A DNA stretch of 16,550 nt from Oscillospiraceae bacterium (GTDB lineage Bacteria; Bacillota; Clostridia; Oscillospirales; Ruminococcaceae): positions 1-16,550 of the forward strand of contig JAGBFZ010000235.1 in the NCBI GenBank assembly GCA_018110855.1. Reading direction: 5' to 3'. Each line of letters begins with the position of its first letter. Position 1 is the first letter of the stretch. The notes beneath the pieces are model-generated. The model was not told the origin of the DNA and searched no databases. It saw nothing but the letters and a program-made list of their open reading frames with translations. Positions 1 through 6,390 of the stretch are shown here, piece by piece. The translations under genes and the position numbers were made by a program.

Positions 1-167
1 AAGCCCTGCAGAATGTTCTCAGTTTCCCTGTGACGAAGATATTCCGAAGGGATGATACGTTTTAGGGATCTTTTTTTGTTTGCTCTGCTTGTGAGCCTGT
101 TATCGGGAGCAGTACCCAGCCGCTGCCAGTTGCGAACAGTGGCGGCAGATATCTCCGTTTCAAACAT
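1..167 (-). CDS. 5' part of unidentified gene with HTH-like N-terminus (cut by window edge)
   Basis: Reading the minus strand from an ATG at 167 gives 55 codons that stay open to the window edge, beginning MFETEISAATVRNWQRLG. A good ribosome binding site (AGAGGAGAG) lies about 7 bases before the ATG. The segment ISAATVRNWQRLGT followed by a very basic stretch (SRANKKRSLKR) resembles the start of a helix-turn-helix domain of the MerR/excisionase kind. Similar N-termini occur, as I recall, in some N-6 adenine DNA methylases of Ruminococcus relatives, but the visible part is too short to assign a function. The gene lies 65 bases downstream of the M50 protease on the same strand and is probably co-transcribed with it. 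That this is a real gene is fairly likely from the start site; its product is unknown. Confidence 0.6.
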   Translation of the reverse strand, partial: MFETEISAATVRNWQRLGTAPDNRLTSRANKKRSLKRIIPSEYLRHRETENILQG

Positions 168-232
168 TCTGAATTTCTCTCCTCTGCGAAAAATTTCTGT
201 TTCAATAATTTTATCATCATTCCCCGAAAAAG

Positions 233-820
233 TCAAACCGTATCCCACAGCCCTTCTGCTATCATCAGCGCCATGGTAAGAGGAAGGGTGAAGCCCGCAC
301 TTCCCGACAGGATAAAAAACACCGTCATGCCGCCGCCGAAAAGGATGTCCGTTATCCTCTGAGCGGAAGCAATATCCTTCAAGGGGCAGATATGTTCAAG
401 CAATGCCGCCATAATGCGTCCGCCGTCAAGCATGGAAAGGGGCAGCAGATTAAAAAGCATCAGGGAAATGTTCACCCCAGCAAATATCCCGAAGCCCAAT
501 GCTCCCGAAATAACAGCAAGGAGCAGATTCACAAAGGGACCCGCCGCAAGAATGAAAACCTCCGTACCCGTCCTGCGCAGGGCAAGGGACTCGCTTTTGA
601 GCCTTATCCCGCCGCTGTAAAAGGTCAGTCCCCGGATTTTCACCCCCGAAAGCCCCATTGCCCCCATATGTCCCAGCTCGTGGAGCAGACAGGCAGCCAA
701 TGCCGCCATGGCAGTGTCCGAAAATGCGCTTTGAAGCAGTATCATCGCCCATACCGCCAGAAAGCCGAAGGTAAGTCTGAATCTGACTCCCTTTGCATAA
801 AAATCAATACCGCAGCTCAA
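233..820 (-). CDS. small site-2 protease family protein (M50)
   Basis: 195-residue membrane protein of the M50 (site-2 protease) metalloprotease family, which cuts substrates within or near the membrane. The zinc motif HELGH is at residues 47-51 in a hydrophobic segment. AAGPFVNLLLA (92-102) and NLLPLSMLDGGRI (124-136) supply the conserved N-P and D residues, the Asp being the third zinc ligand. About four to five hydrophobic segments are visible. It is shorter than SpoIVFB or RseP and has no PDZ or CBS domain, so it is close to the bare catalytic core. The start is TTG at 820 with GAGGG about 7 bases upstream; a TGA four codons upstream excludes a longer start in this frame. Its substrate is not known. 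It may be SpoIVFB-like, since a SpoIIQ-like gene lies elsewhere in the window, but that is inference. Confidence 0.88.
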   Translation of the reverse strand: MSCGIDFYAKGVRFRLTFGFLAVWAMILLQSAFSDTAMAALAACLLHELGHMGAMGLSGVKIRGLTFYSGGIRLKSESLALRRTGTEVFILAAGPFVNLLLAVISGALGFGIFAGVNISLMLFNLLPLSMLDGGRIMAALLEHICPLKDIASAQRITDILFGGGMTVFFILSGSAGFTLPLTMALMIAEGLWDTV

Positions 821-877
821 ATCTATCCCTCATTTGTCCCATATTTGCATAAAAAATATATGAAAAACGGCAGATAA

Positions 878-906
878 ATTATACATCGGGGCGGATGATT
901 ACAAAT
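878..906 (-). promoter_or_regulatory. candidate promoter of the M50 gene
   Basis: On the minus strand a perfect TATAAT occupies 883-878, about 58 bases before the TTG start. The -35 region is weak (ATTTGT at 906-901 with 17-bp spacing). A weak -35 overlapped by direct-repeat boxes is typical of promoters that need an activator. Confidence 0.55.
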
Positions 907-944
907 TGGTGACAAAAATTACGGATTATTACAAATTGGTAACA
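898..944 (-). promoter_or_regulatory. two direct repeats, OmpR-family (WalR/PhoP-like) boxes
   Basis: The 17-base sequence ATTACAAATTGGTRACA occurs at 898-914 and again at 928-944, exactly 30 bp (about three helical turns) apart, with one G/A difference. Read on the minus strand, the distal copy is TGTTAC-N5-TGTAAT, which fits the WalR (YycF) consensus TGTWAH-N5-TGTWAH. The proximal copy is TGTCAC-N5-TGTAAT, with one mismatch. The proximal box covers the -35 region of the M50 promoter, in the position expected of an activator. Which regulator binds is inference; PhoP-type boxes look similar. Confidence 0.5.
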
Positions 945-1059
945 AAAAAATCCTATCGTATTTTACCGAAAAAACATACGCAGGGATTTTTTTGTACAGA
1001 ATGTCATTAATTTAAAATGTTCACAGAAAATTTCCGTCAGATTTAATAGAGAAAAATGC

Positions 1060-1088
1060 TTTTAATTTGGCATCCGATGTGCTATAAT
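1060..1088 (+). promoter_or_regulatory. murA promoter (extended -10)
   Basis: TATAAT at 1083-1088 preceded by TG at 1080-1081 forms an extended -10 (TGCTATAAT). At 17-bp spacing the -35 is poor (TTTTAA, 1060-1065), which an extended -10 can compensate. Transcription would begin near 1095, giving a leader of about 50 bases. Confidence 0.6.
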
Positions 1089-1110
1089 AGTTAATGCAGT
1101 AAAAAAATTT

Positions 1111-1129
1111 CCGCAGACAAAGCCTGCGG
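1111..1129 (+). promoter_or_regulatory. hairpin in murA leader, just upstream of the ribosome binding site
   Basis: CCGCAG (1111-1116) pairs with CTGCGG (1124-1129) around a 7-base loop. The GGGAG ribosome binding site begins at 1133, only three bases after the stem. There is no T-tract, so it is not a terminator; it could affect mRNA stability or translation. Confidence 0.45.
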
Positions 1130-1145
1130 TCCGGGAGATTTTGAT

Positions 1146-2432
1146 TTGGAGAAGTTTATTATAAAGGGCGGCAGACGCCTTGAGGGCGAGGTCGAGATCA
1201 GCGGCGCAAAGAATGCCGTTGTGGCAATAATTCCCGCAGTTATCCTTGCCGACGGACCCTGCCTGCTTGAAAATATACCCAACATCAGCGACGTATCCAT
1301 TTCCCTGCGCATACTTTATGAAATGGGAGCCGATGTTCAGAAAATAGATAAGAACACCTATCGTATCGACGCAGGAAATATAAAGGATCCCGTTGTTCCC
1401 TACGAGCTTGCCCGCCACATGAGAGCTTCCTATTATTTCCTCGGAACGCTTCTCGGCAAATTCGGCAGAGCAAGAGTTTCCATGCCTGGAGGCTGCTACT
1501 TGGGCGACCGTCCCATAGATCAGCACCTGAAGGCATTTTCAGCACTGGGTGCCACCTGCACTCTTGACAACGGAATGATCGACATCTGCGCAGATACCCT
1601 TATCGGTTCGCAGATATATTTTGATAAGATAACCGTGGGAGCTACTATCAATGCAATGCTTGCAGCCGTTAAGGCAACGGGTCTCACCGTTATCGAAAAC
1701 GCCGCAAAGGAGCCTCATATCGTTGACCTTGCGAATTTCCTCAATTCCATGGGAGCGGATATCATGGGCGCAGGCACGGACGTTATCAAGATAAGGGGCG
1801 TAAAGCACCTTAAAGGCACAAGCTATGCAATTATCCCCGACCAGATCGAAGCGGGAACATATATGGTTGCCGCAGCAGCCACAAGGGGAAATGTGCTTAT
1901 CAAGAATGTTATCCCCAAGCACCTTGAATCCATCACTCAGAAGCTTGCAAAGATAGGCGTGAACGTGGAGGAATTTGACGACAGCGTGAGAATTTCCGTT
2001 GACGGTCCTCTTGTAAAAACAAGCATAAAGACCATGCCTCACCCGGGCTTTCCCACAGATATGCAGCCTCAGATATCCACCCTTCTCTGTCTTGCAGAGG
2101 GAACCAGCATCGTTACAGACGAGATATTCAACACCCGCTTCCGCTATGTGGATGAGCTTAGAAGAATGGGTGCGGATATCTCCGTTGAGGGCAGAGTTGC
2201 GGTTATTGAAGGAGTGGGCAAGCTCATGGGAGCGCCCGTTACCGCCCCCGACCTGAGAGCAGGAGCAGCGCTTATAATCGCAGGTCTTGCCGCAGGGGGA
2301 GTTACCGAGATAGACGATATCTACCACATTGAGCGAGGCTATGAGGACATTGAGCAGAAGCTCAGAGCCTTGGGAGCGGATATCGAGAAAAAGACCGTTC
2401 CGGGCAGCTCCGTCCGCAAGGTCGCACTCTGA
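1146..2432 (+). CDS. murA: UDP-N-acetylglucosamine 1-carboxyvinyltransferase (MurA)
   Basis: 428-residue cytoplasmic enzyme of the EPSP synthase fold. It transfers enolpyruvate from PEP to UDP-GlcNAc, the first committed step of peptidoglycan synthesis. Visible marks are SGAKNAV with Lys22 and Asn23, the active-site loop PGGCYLGDRPIDQHL with the catalytic Cys117 (so fosfomycin-sensitive type), and PHPGFPTDMQPQ with the catalytic Asp. The C-terminal half has FNTRFRYVDELRRMGA and TAPDLRAGAALIIAGLAA. Length is normal. The start is TTG at 1146, with GGGAG at 1133-1137 eight bases ahead; no ATG fits the conserved N-terminus. The gene has its own promoter and is closed by a strong terminator, so it is probably monocistronic. 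Gram-positives often carry two MurA paralogues (MurAA/MurAB); which one this is cannot be told here. Confidence 0.97.
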   Translation: MEKFIIKGGRRLEGEVEISGAKNAVVAIIPAVILADGPCLLENIPNISDVSISLRILYEMGADVQKIDKNTYRIDAGNIKDPVVPYELARHMRASYYFLGTLLGKFGRARVSMPGGCYLGDRPIDQHLKAFSALGATCTLDNGMIDICADTLIGSQIYFDKITVGATINAMLAAVKATGLTVIENAAKEPHIVDLANFLNSMGADIMGAGTDVIKIRGVKHLKGTSYAIIPDQIEAGTYMVAAAATRGNVLIKNVIPKHLESITQKLAKIGVNVEEFDDSVRISVDGPLVKTSIKTMPHPGFPTDMQPQISTLLCLAEGTSIVTDEIFNTRFRYVDELRRMGADISVEGRVAVIEGVGKLMGAPVTAPDLRAGAALIIAGLAAGGVTEIDDIYHIERGYEDIEQKLRALGADIEKKTVPGSSVRKVAL

Positions 2433-2452
2433 TATCATAATAGAAAATAATT

Positions 2453-2483
2453 GCCTCTTTCCGCTGCGGGAAGAGGCATTTTG
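2453..2483 (+). terminator. intrinsic terminator after murA
   Basis: A 10-bp stem with one G-T wobble (GCCTCTTTCC at 2453-2462 with GGGAAGAGGC at 2468-2477) and a 5-base loop, followed by a T-rich run (ATTTTGTTAT). It lies 20 bases after the murA stop. Confidence 0.85.
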
Positions 2484-2566
2484 TTATATTGATCCAAAAA
2501 ATTTTTGTGATTATTTACAATCTTTAATATGAAAAATTCGGTTCATTTAGTAATTTAAAAAAACTA

Positions 2567-2595
2567 TTGATTAAATTCCGACAATGTGATATAAT
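2567..2595 (+). promoter_or_regulatory. sigma-A promoter of rpiB-upp
   Basis: TTGATT at 2567-2572, a 17-bp spacer and TATAAT at 2590-2595, with TG at 2587-2588 as an extended -10. It lies 30-40 bases before the rpiB start. Confidence 0.85.
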
Positions 2596-2634
2596 AAAAG
2601 CAAATAATTATTTTATTTCGGAGGAATGATCACA

Positions 2635-3072
2635 ATGATAGCTATCGGAAGCGACCACGCAGGCTTTGAGCTTAAACGGGAGATCGTTAAATATCTGCAG
2701 GAAAAGGGGATAGAGTTCAAGGAAATGGGCTGTATGGACGGCACAAGCTGCGATTATCCCATAGTCGCAAAGGAGGTCTGCAATGAAGTGACCTCGGGCA
2801 GAGCAGAGCTTGCGATACTTGTGTGCGGAACAGGTCTGGGCATTTCCATCGCCGCAAATAAATGCAAGGGTATCCGTGCAGCCGTATGCACCGACTGCTA
2901 TATGGCAAAATACACCCGCCTTCACAATGACGCAAACGTGCTCTGCATGGGCGGCAGAGTGATAGGTGCAGGGCTTGCCTGCGAGATAGTTGACGCATTT
3001 CTCGGAAACACCTTCGAGGGCGGCAGACATCAGCGCAGAGTAGATCAGATAACCGCCATCGAGAACGAATAA
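2635..3072 (+). CDS. rpiB: ribose-5-phosphate isomerase B
   Basis: 145-residue RpiB/LacAB-family sugar-phosphate isomerase that interconverts ribose 5-phosphate and ribulose 5-phosphate in the pentose phosphate pathway. Conserved parts are the N-terminal [13 protein letters not shown] (Asp8, His9), the catalytic Cys64 in [30 protein letters not shown] with His97, and the C-terminal basic segment RHQRRVDQI that binds phosphate. Two ATGs are close together. The first (2626) is one base after GGAGG (2620-2624) and cannot be used well; the second (2635) has 10-base spacing and gives the standard N-terminus, so it is chosen. It is 25 bases upstream of upp, a neighbourhood also seen near rpiB-glyA-upp in other Firmicutes. 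Allose-6-phosphate or galactose-6-phosphate isomerase is less likely. Confidence 0.95.
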   Translation: MIAIGSDHAGFELKREIVKYLQEKGIEFKEMGCMDGTSCDYPIVAKEVCNEVTSGRAELAILVCGTGLGISIAANKCKGIRAAVCTDCYMAKYTRLHNDANVLCMGGRVIGAGLACEIVDAFLGNTFEGGRHQRRVDQITAIENE

Positions 3073-3097
3073 TTACATATTATCGGAGGATATTATT

Positions 3098-3733
3098 ATG
3101 GAAAATCTTACCTATACCCTTATAGACCATCCCCTCGTTCAGCACAAGCTCTCCCTTATGAGAGATGTGACAACAGGCTCCAAGGAGTTCAGGGAGCTGG
3201 TTTCGGAGACCTCCATGCTCATGTGCTACGAGGCAATGAGAGATCTCCCCGTTAAGACTGTTGACGTTCAGACCCCTCTCGGAATTGCACAGTCAAAGGT
3301 GATCTCGGGAAGAAAGCTCGCTTATGTTCCTATTCTCCGTGCAGGTCTCGGCATGGTGGACGGTGTAATGAACCTTATCCCTGCCGCAAAGGTAGGTCAT
3401 ATCGGTACCTTCAGGGACCCCGAGACAACAGACACTGTTGAATATTACTGCAAGCTGCCCAAGGATATCGCAAACCGTGATGTTATAATCGCAGATATAA
3501 TGCTTGCAACGGGAGGAGCTGCCTGCGAGGCTGTAAGTCTCGTTAAGAAGGCAGGAGCCAAGAACGTGAAGTTCATGTGCATAATCGCCAATGAGAGAGG
3601 CATAAAGAAGGTAAACGAAACTCATCCCGACGTGGGCATCTACTGTGCAGCGGTAGACCCCGAGCTTAACGATCAGCTCTATATCGTTCCGGGTCTCGGC
3701 GACGCAGGGGACAGAATGTACGGCACAAAGTAA
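3098..3733 (+). CDS. upp: uracil phosphoribosyltransferase
   Basis: 211-residue cytoplasmic salvage enzyme that makes UMP and pyrophosphate from uracil and PRPP. The PRPP-binding loop is [17 protein letters not shown]; the usual Pro after the Asp (DPMLATGG) is Ile here and the following Ser is Ala, mild departures from the family pattern. [14 protein letters not shown] and the C-terminal uracil-binding [17 protein letters not shown] are standard. GGAGGA (3085-3090) is placed well before the ATG, and the gene follows rpiB by 25 bases, so both share the promoter at 2567. The pyrophosphate made would be removed by the downstream ppa product, and the downstream cytidine deaminase also feeds pyrimidine salvage. 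Confidence 0.96.
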   Translation: MENLTYTLIDHPLVQHKLSLMRDVTTGSKEFRELVSETSMLMCYEAMRDLPVKTVDVQTPLGIAQSKVISGRKLAYVPILRAGLGMVDGVMNLIPAAKVGHIGTFRDPETTDTVEYYCKLPKDIANRDVIIADIMLATGGAACEAVSLVKKAGAKNVKFMCIIANERGIKKVNETHPDVGIYCAAVDPELNDQLYIVPGLGDAGDRMYGTK

Positions 3734-3766
3734 TATCTCATATAATAAAAGGACTCGTTAAATAAA

Positions 3767-4753
3767 ATGGAGCTTATTTCGGTGATCGTTCCCTGCTACA
3801 ACGAGCAGGAATCTCTCCCGCTTTTTTACAGGGAGATAACCGCCGTGACGGACGGCATGAAGGAAAAATACTATAATGAGAATATATCTGACCTTGCCTT
3901 TGAGTTTGTTTTTATAAATGACGGCTCAAAGGACGATACATTAAAGCTCCTCAGAGAGCTGTCCGAATCGGATAAGCGGGTGAGGTATATCTCCTTTTCC
4001 CGTAATTTCGGCAAGGAAGCGGCAATGTTTGCGGGGCTTGAAAAGGCAAGAGGAGACTACTGCGTTATCCTTGACGCAGACCTGCAGCACCCCCCGAGGC
4101 TTATTCCTCAGATGTATGATTACGTCCGCAGCGGAGAATACGACTGCGCCGCCACAAGGCGCATTTCCCGAAAGGGCGAGCCGAAGGCGCTGTCATTTTT
4201 TGCCCGCTCCTTTTATAAGATCATAAACGGCATTTCTCAGACCCATATCGTTGACGGAGCGCAGGATTTCCGATTCATGACCCGTCAGATGGTAAACGCC
4301 ATTCTGGATATGCCCGAGAAAAACCGCTTCTCCAAGGGCATTTTCAGCTGGGTGGGCTTTGATACAAAATATATCGAGGTGGAGAACACCGAAAGAGCCG
4401 CAGGAAAGACCACATGGAATTTCAAAAAGCTGTTTCTGTATTCACTTGACGGCATATTTGCATTCAGCACAGCCCCCTTGTGGCTGTCTCTCATAATGGG
4501 ACTGATCTTTATTATCCTTGCCCTTGCAATGGTGATAAAGACGCTCATATTCCATGAACCCATGGAGGGCTATCCCGTAATTGTCGCCCTTGTCTGCCTT
4601 ATCGGCGGCATTCAGCTTTTCTGCATGGGCGTGTCGGGGCAGTACATCTCCAAAATGTACACCGAGATAAAGGGCAGACCCAGCTATATTATCAAGGAGA
4701 CCGAAGAAACCAAGCGCAGTGCGCGCAGAAATTTTCCGAAAGGACTGAAATGA
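3767..4753 (+). CDS. family 2 glycosyltransferase, GtrB/DPM1-like, membrane anchored
   Basis: 328 residues. The N-terminal GT-A domain (about 1-220) has VIVPCYNEQESLP at the start, NDGS at 51-54 and DADLQHPP at 103-110, which contains the metal-binding D-x-D. DFRFMTRQMV and the acceptor-site region NRFSKGIFSWVGF follow. Two hydrophobic segments (about 237-260 and 268-292) end the protein. This architecture is that of bactoprenol glucosyl- or mannosyltransferases (GtrB, CsbB, YkoT), which load a sugar from a nucleotide sugar onto undecaprenyl phosphate at the inner membrane face for envelope glycosylation. The sugar and final acceptor cannot be told. AAAAGGA ends 13 bases before the ATG, a long spacing. 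It follows upp by 33 bases and precedes ppa by 4, suggesting one transcript. Confidence 0.9.
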   Translation: MELISVIVPCYNEQESLPLFYREITAVTDGMKEKYYNENISDLAFEFVFINDGSKDDTLKLLRELSESDKRVRYISFSRNFGKEAAMFAGLEKARGDYCVILDADLQHPPRLIPQMYDYVRSGEYDCAATRRISRKGEPKALSFFARSFYKIINGISQTHIVDGAQDFRFMTRQMVNAILDMPEKNRFSKGIFSWVGFDTKYIEVENTERAAGKTTWNFKKLFLYSLDGIFAFSTAPLWLSLIMGLIFIILALAMVIKTLIFHEPMEGYPVIVALVCLIGGIQLFCMGVSGQYISKMYTEIKGRPSYIIKETEETKRSARRNFPKGLK

Positions 4754-4757
4754 TTCT

Positions 4758-5345
4758 ATGAACATCTGGCATGATATCGAGCCTGACAGAATTGTGAGGG
4801 ACAATTTCTATTCCGTTATCGAGATACCCAAGGGCAGCAAAATGAAGTACGAGCTTGACAAGAAAACGGGTATGCTGAAGCTGGACAGAGTGCTTTACAC
4901 ATCCACCCATTACCCCGCAAACTACGGCTTCATTCCCCGTACATACGCCGAGGACGGCGACCCCTTAGACGTTCTCGTTCTCTGCTCCGAGTCCATTTAT
5001 TCAATGGCACTTGTTCGCTGCTACCCAATCGGCGTTATCTCCATGCTTGACAACGGCGCAATTGACGATAAGATAATCGCAATTCCCTTCAACGACCCCA
5101 CCTACAACAGCTATCGTGATATCAGCGAGCTTCCCCGCCACATTTTCGAGGAAATGTCCCACTTCTTCAAGGTCTACAAGCAGCTTGAGGGCAAGGAGAC
5201 TGCCATAGATGAGATCAAGGACAGAGAGGCTGCCATCAAGATAGTCGATCACTGCATTGACCGCTATATCGACTATTTCTGCAAGGGCAAGGTAAAGGAG
5301 ACTGCTCCCGAGCCGAAAAAGGAAATTGTAACAGCTGAGGCATAA
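4758..5345 (+). CDS. ppa: inorganic pyrophosphatase (family I)
   Basis: 195-residue soluble Mg2+-dependent pyrophosphatase that hydrolyses pyrophosphate to phosphate and so pulls biosynthetic reactions forward. Family I residues are visible: KYELD (Lys30, Glu32), Arg44, HYPANYGFIPRT with Tyr52 and Tyr56, the metal-binding DGDPLDVLV (Asp66, Asp68, Asp71), and MLDNGAIDDKII (Asp98, Asp103, Lys105). Tyr140-Lys141 come in FFKVYKQLEGK. The usual D-E-G at the second metal site is D-N-G here. The C-terminal 20 residues are a charged extension. It starts 4 bases after the glycosyltransferase stop; AAAGGA (4739-4744) lies 13 bases ahead, inside that gene. It probably belongs to the rpiB-upp transcript. 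Not the DHH-type family II enzyme. Confidence 0.95.
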   Translation: MNIWHDIEPDRIVRDNFYSVIEIPKGSKMKYELDKKTGMLKLDRVLYTSTHYPANYGFIPRTYAEDGDPLDVLVLCSESIYSMALVRCYPIGVISMLDNGAIDDKIIAIPFNDPTYNSYRDISELPRHIFEEMSHFFKVYKQLEGKETAIDEIKDREAAIKIVDHCIDRYIDYFCKGKVKETAPEPKKEIVTAEA

Positions 5346-5351
5346 TTTTTC

Positions 5352-5385
5352 AAGCCGCTTTCGGTTTTTAAGATCGGAGCGGCTT
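5352..5385 (+). terminator. weak terminator-like hairpin after ppa
   Basis: AAGCCGCT (5352-5359) pairs with AGCGGCTT (5378-5385) across an 18-base loop. No clear T-tract follows (AAACTTTAAT), so it may only slow or partly stop transcription. No convincing promoter is seen for cdd, so read-through into cdd is plausible. Confidence 0.4.
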
Positions 5386-5426
5386 AAACTTTAATATAAA
5401 TCCGCCTTACGAAAGGAGCCATTTCA

Positions 5427-5816
5427 ATGACCGATCATGAACTTATCACCCTTGCGGAAAACGCCTGCAAAAACGCTTATGCACCGTATTCAAAATTCAA
5501 GGTGGGAGCCGCACTTCTCACCTCCGACGGACGGGTGTTCACAGGGTGCAATGTGGAAAATGCTTCATACGGCGGGGCAATATGTGCCGAGCGCACTGCC
5601 GCTGTAAAGGCGGTGTCCGAGGGAGCGGTGCGTTTTTCTGCAATAGCCATTGCAAATGCGGGCGGGGGACTTACCTTTCCCTGCGGCATATGCAGACAGT
5701 TTCTCTATGAATTTGCCGAGGATAATTTCCGTGTGATATTAAAGGATGAAAAGGGAGAGCTTGCGGTATATGCCCTTGAAGAGCTTATGCCCCATGGATT
5801 CAGGCTGAGCGAATAA
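5427..5816 (+). CDS. cdd: cytidine deaminase
   Basis: 129-residue zinc enzyme, a homotetramer in its family, that deaminates cytidine and deoxycytidine to uridine and deoxyuridine. The zinc site is complete: Cys53-Ala-Glu55 (AICAERTA, Glu55 the proton shuttle) and PCGICRQ with Cys86 and Cys89. YSKFKVGAALLT and FTGCNVENASYGG form the substrate pocket. Length is normal for the short bacterial form. AAGGAG lies 8 bases before the ATG. It follows ppa by 81 bases and adds to the pyrimidine salvage begun by upp. A palindromic repeat starts 5 bases after its stop. Confidence 0.96.
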   Translation: MTDHELITLAENACKNAYAPYSKFKVGAALLTSDGRVFTGCNVENASYGGAICAERTAAVKAVSEGAVRFSAIAIANAGGGLTFPCGICRQFLYEFAEDNFRVILKDEKGELAVYALEELMPHGFRLSE

Positions 5817-5820
5817 TGCG

Positions 5821-5886
5821 CTTTTTCAACACGGTGAGGGCAGCCCCGGTCAACAGACCGAAGCTGCCCTCAGTCTGTCGAAAAAG
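5821..5886. repeat. 66-bp nested palindromic repeat, copy 1
   Basis: Outer arms CTTTTTC...TGAGGGCAGC (5821-5844) and GCTGCCCTCA...GAAAAAG (5863-5886) are inverted copies matching at 20 of 24 positions. Inside lies GGTC-AACA-GACC. The 32-base core (5838-5869) is repeated exactly at 6320-6351. The A and T tracts are on the wrong sides for a plain terminator, so it looks like an interspersed palindromic element of the REP or MITE kind. Confidence 0.7.
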
Positions 5887-5934
5887 AAATGACAGTTGTA
5901 TAATGTGCACAAATCCATACAAAAATTGCTTTGT

Positions 5935-5961
5935 CAAAAACGTTCCACCGGAACGTTTTTG
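5935..5961. terminator. perfect 12-bp hairpin with A/T flanks, likely bidirectional terminator
   Basis: CAAAAACGTTCC (5935-5946) pairs perfectly with GGAACGTTTTTG (5950-5961) around a 3-base loop. The GC core flanked by A5 and T5 fits an intrinsic terminator usable on both strands. On the plus strand it could end the ppa-cdd transcript. Confidence 0.6.
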
Positions 5962-6302
5962 AGGGATAATTCGCACAACCGCCATAGAAGGGGCGCGGTC
6001 TTGTTCGCGCCCCTCGGAAATGCTGTCGCATTTCCTCACCCCTGCTCTGTTTTTTTGAAAACAAGGGGATTTCGCAGATAAACTTTGTTTATCATTGCGG
6101 AAGGGCGACAAGGTGGCTCCGCCCTGTGGACTTCCCTCTGCGTACCCAATCAATTATCGGTACCGAGCTGCAAACTGACAGTCCATACAAAAGTATAAAC
6201 GACTTACCAGCGGGGGTTCCCCGCCCCTTGACCCCTGCCACCTTTGAAAAGGTGGACGAAACTCTTAGAGTGACATTATTTGTACAGATTTTTTATTTAA
6301 CA

Positions 6303-6351
6303 CCTTTTCAACAAACAAAGGGCAGCCCCGGTCAACAGACCGAAGCTGCCC
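6303..6351. repeat. palindromic repeat, copy 2; probable terminator of the SpoIIQ-like gene
   Basis: The core 6320-6351 is identical to 5838-5869 in the same orientation, 482 bases away. Part of the left flank (TTTTCAACA) is also shared, while the right flank is not. Read on the minus strand, the hairpin lies 39 bases after the SpoIIQ-like stop and is followed by TTTGTTTGTTG, so it probably serves as that gene's terminator. Confidence 0.65.
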
Positions 6352-6390
6352 TTTTCTGATAATACGGCAAAAATATGGTAATATAACAGC

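Larger units (their letters stand above)
821..1145. other. gene-free divergent spacer between M50 gene and murA
   Basis: 325 AT-rich bases without a credible ORF. It holds the M50 promoter, the paired regulatory boxes, a terminator-like hairpin followed by seven T's (951-993), the murA promoter and a leader hairpin of murA. Confidence 0.8.
5817..6390. other. 574-base gene-free stretch with an array of hairpins
   Basis: No ORF here looks coding. Between the two 32-bp repeat copies lie several separate inverted repeats: 5935-5961; 5989-6014 (AGGGGCGCG/CGCGCCCCT); 6016-6035 (GGAAATGC/GCATTTCC); 6077-6093 (GATAAAC/GTTTATC); about 6102-6125 (AGGGCG/CGCCCT); 6210-6224 (GCGGGG/CCCCGC); and 6238-6255 (CCACCTT/AAGGTGG). 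Most have perfect stems and small loops. The stretch resembles repetitive intergenic DNA found in Oscillospiraceae, but family membership is from recollection. It could also be a structured RNA. Confidence 0.6.

Noticed and set aside
392..877. 161-codon open frame on the plus strand
   Set aside because: Antisense to the M50 gene, highly basic and low in hydrophobic residues. The minus-strand frame has HELGH and LDGGR motifs.
1067..1088. TTGGCA (1067-1072) as the murA -35
   Set aside because: Only 10 bp separate it from TATAAT, far from the 16-18 bp needed.
1539..2438. 299-codon open frame on the minus strand
   Set aside because: It lies wholly opposite murA, whose active-site motifs prove the plus-strand frame, and its translation is rich in Cys and His with no recognisable domain.
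3741..3746. TATAAT before the glycosyltransferase gene as a promoter
   Set aside because: No acceptable -35 at 16-18 bp and no extended -10. The 33-base gap after upp suggests a shared transcript.
5935..6255. Possible CRISPR array
   Set aside because: The hairpins differ from one another in sequence and spacing; there is no regular direct repeat with spacers.
5838..6351. Possible insertion sequence bounded by the 32-bp repeats
   Set aside because: No transposase or recombinase frame lies between the copies, and no target-site duplication is visible. A non-autonomous element remains possible and is reported as a finding.
5800..6359. Several 60-117 codon frames on both strands in the hairpin-array spacer
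   Set aside because: None has a convincing ribosome binding site or domain, and their sequence is dictated by inverted repeats.
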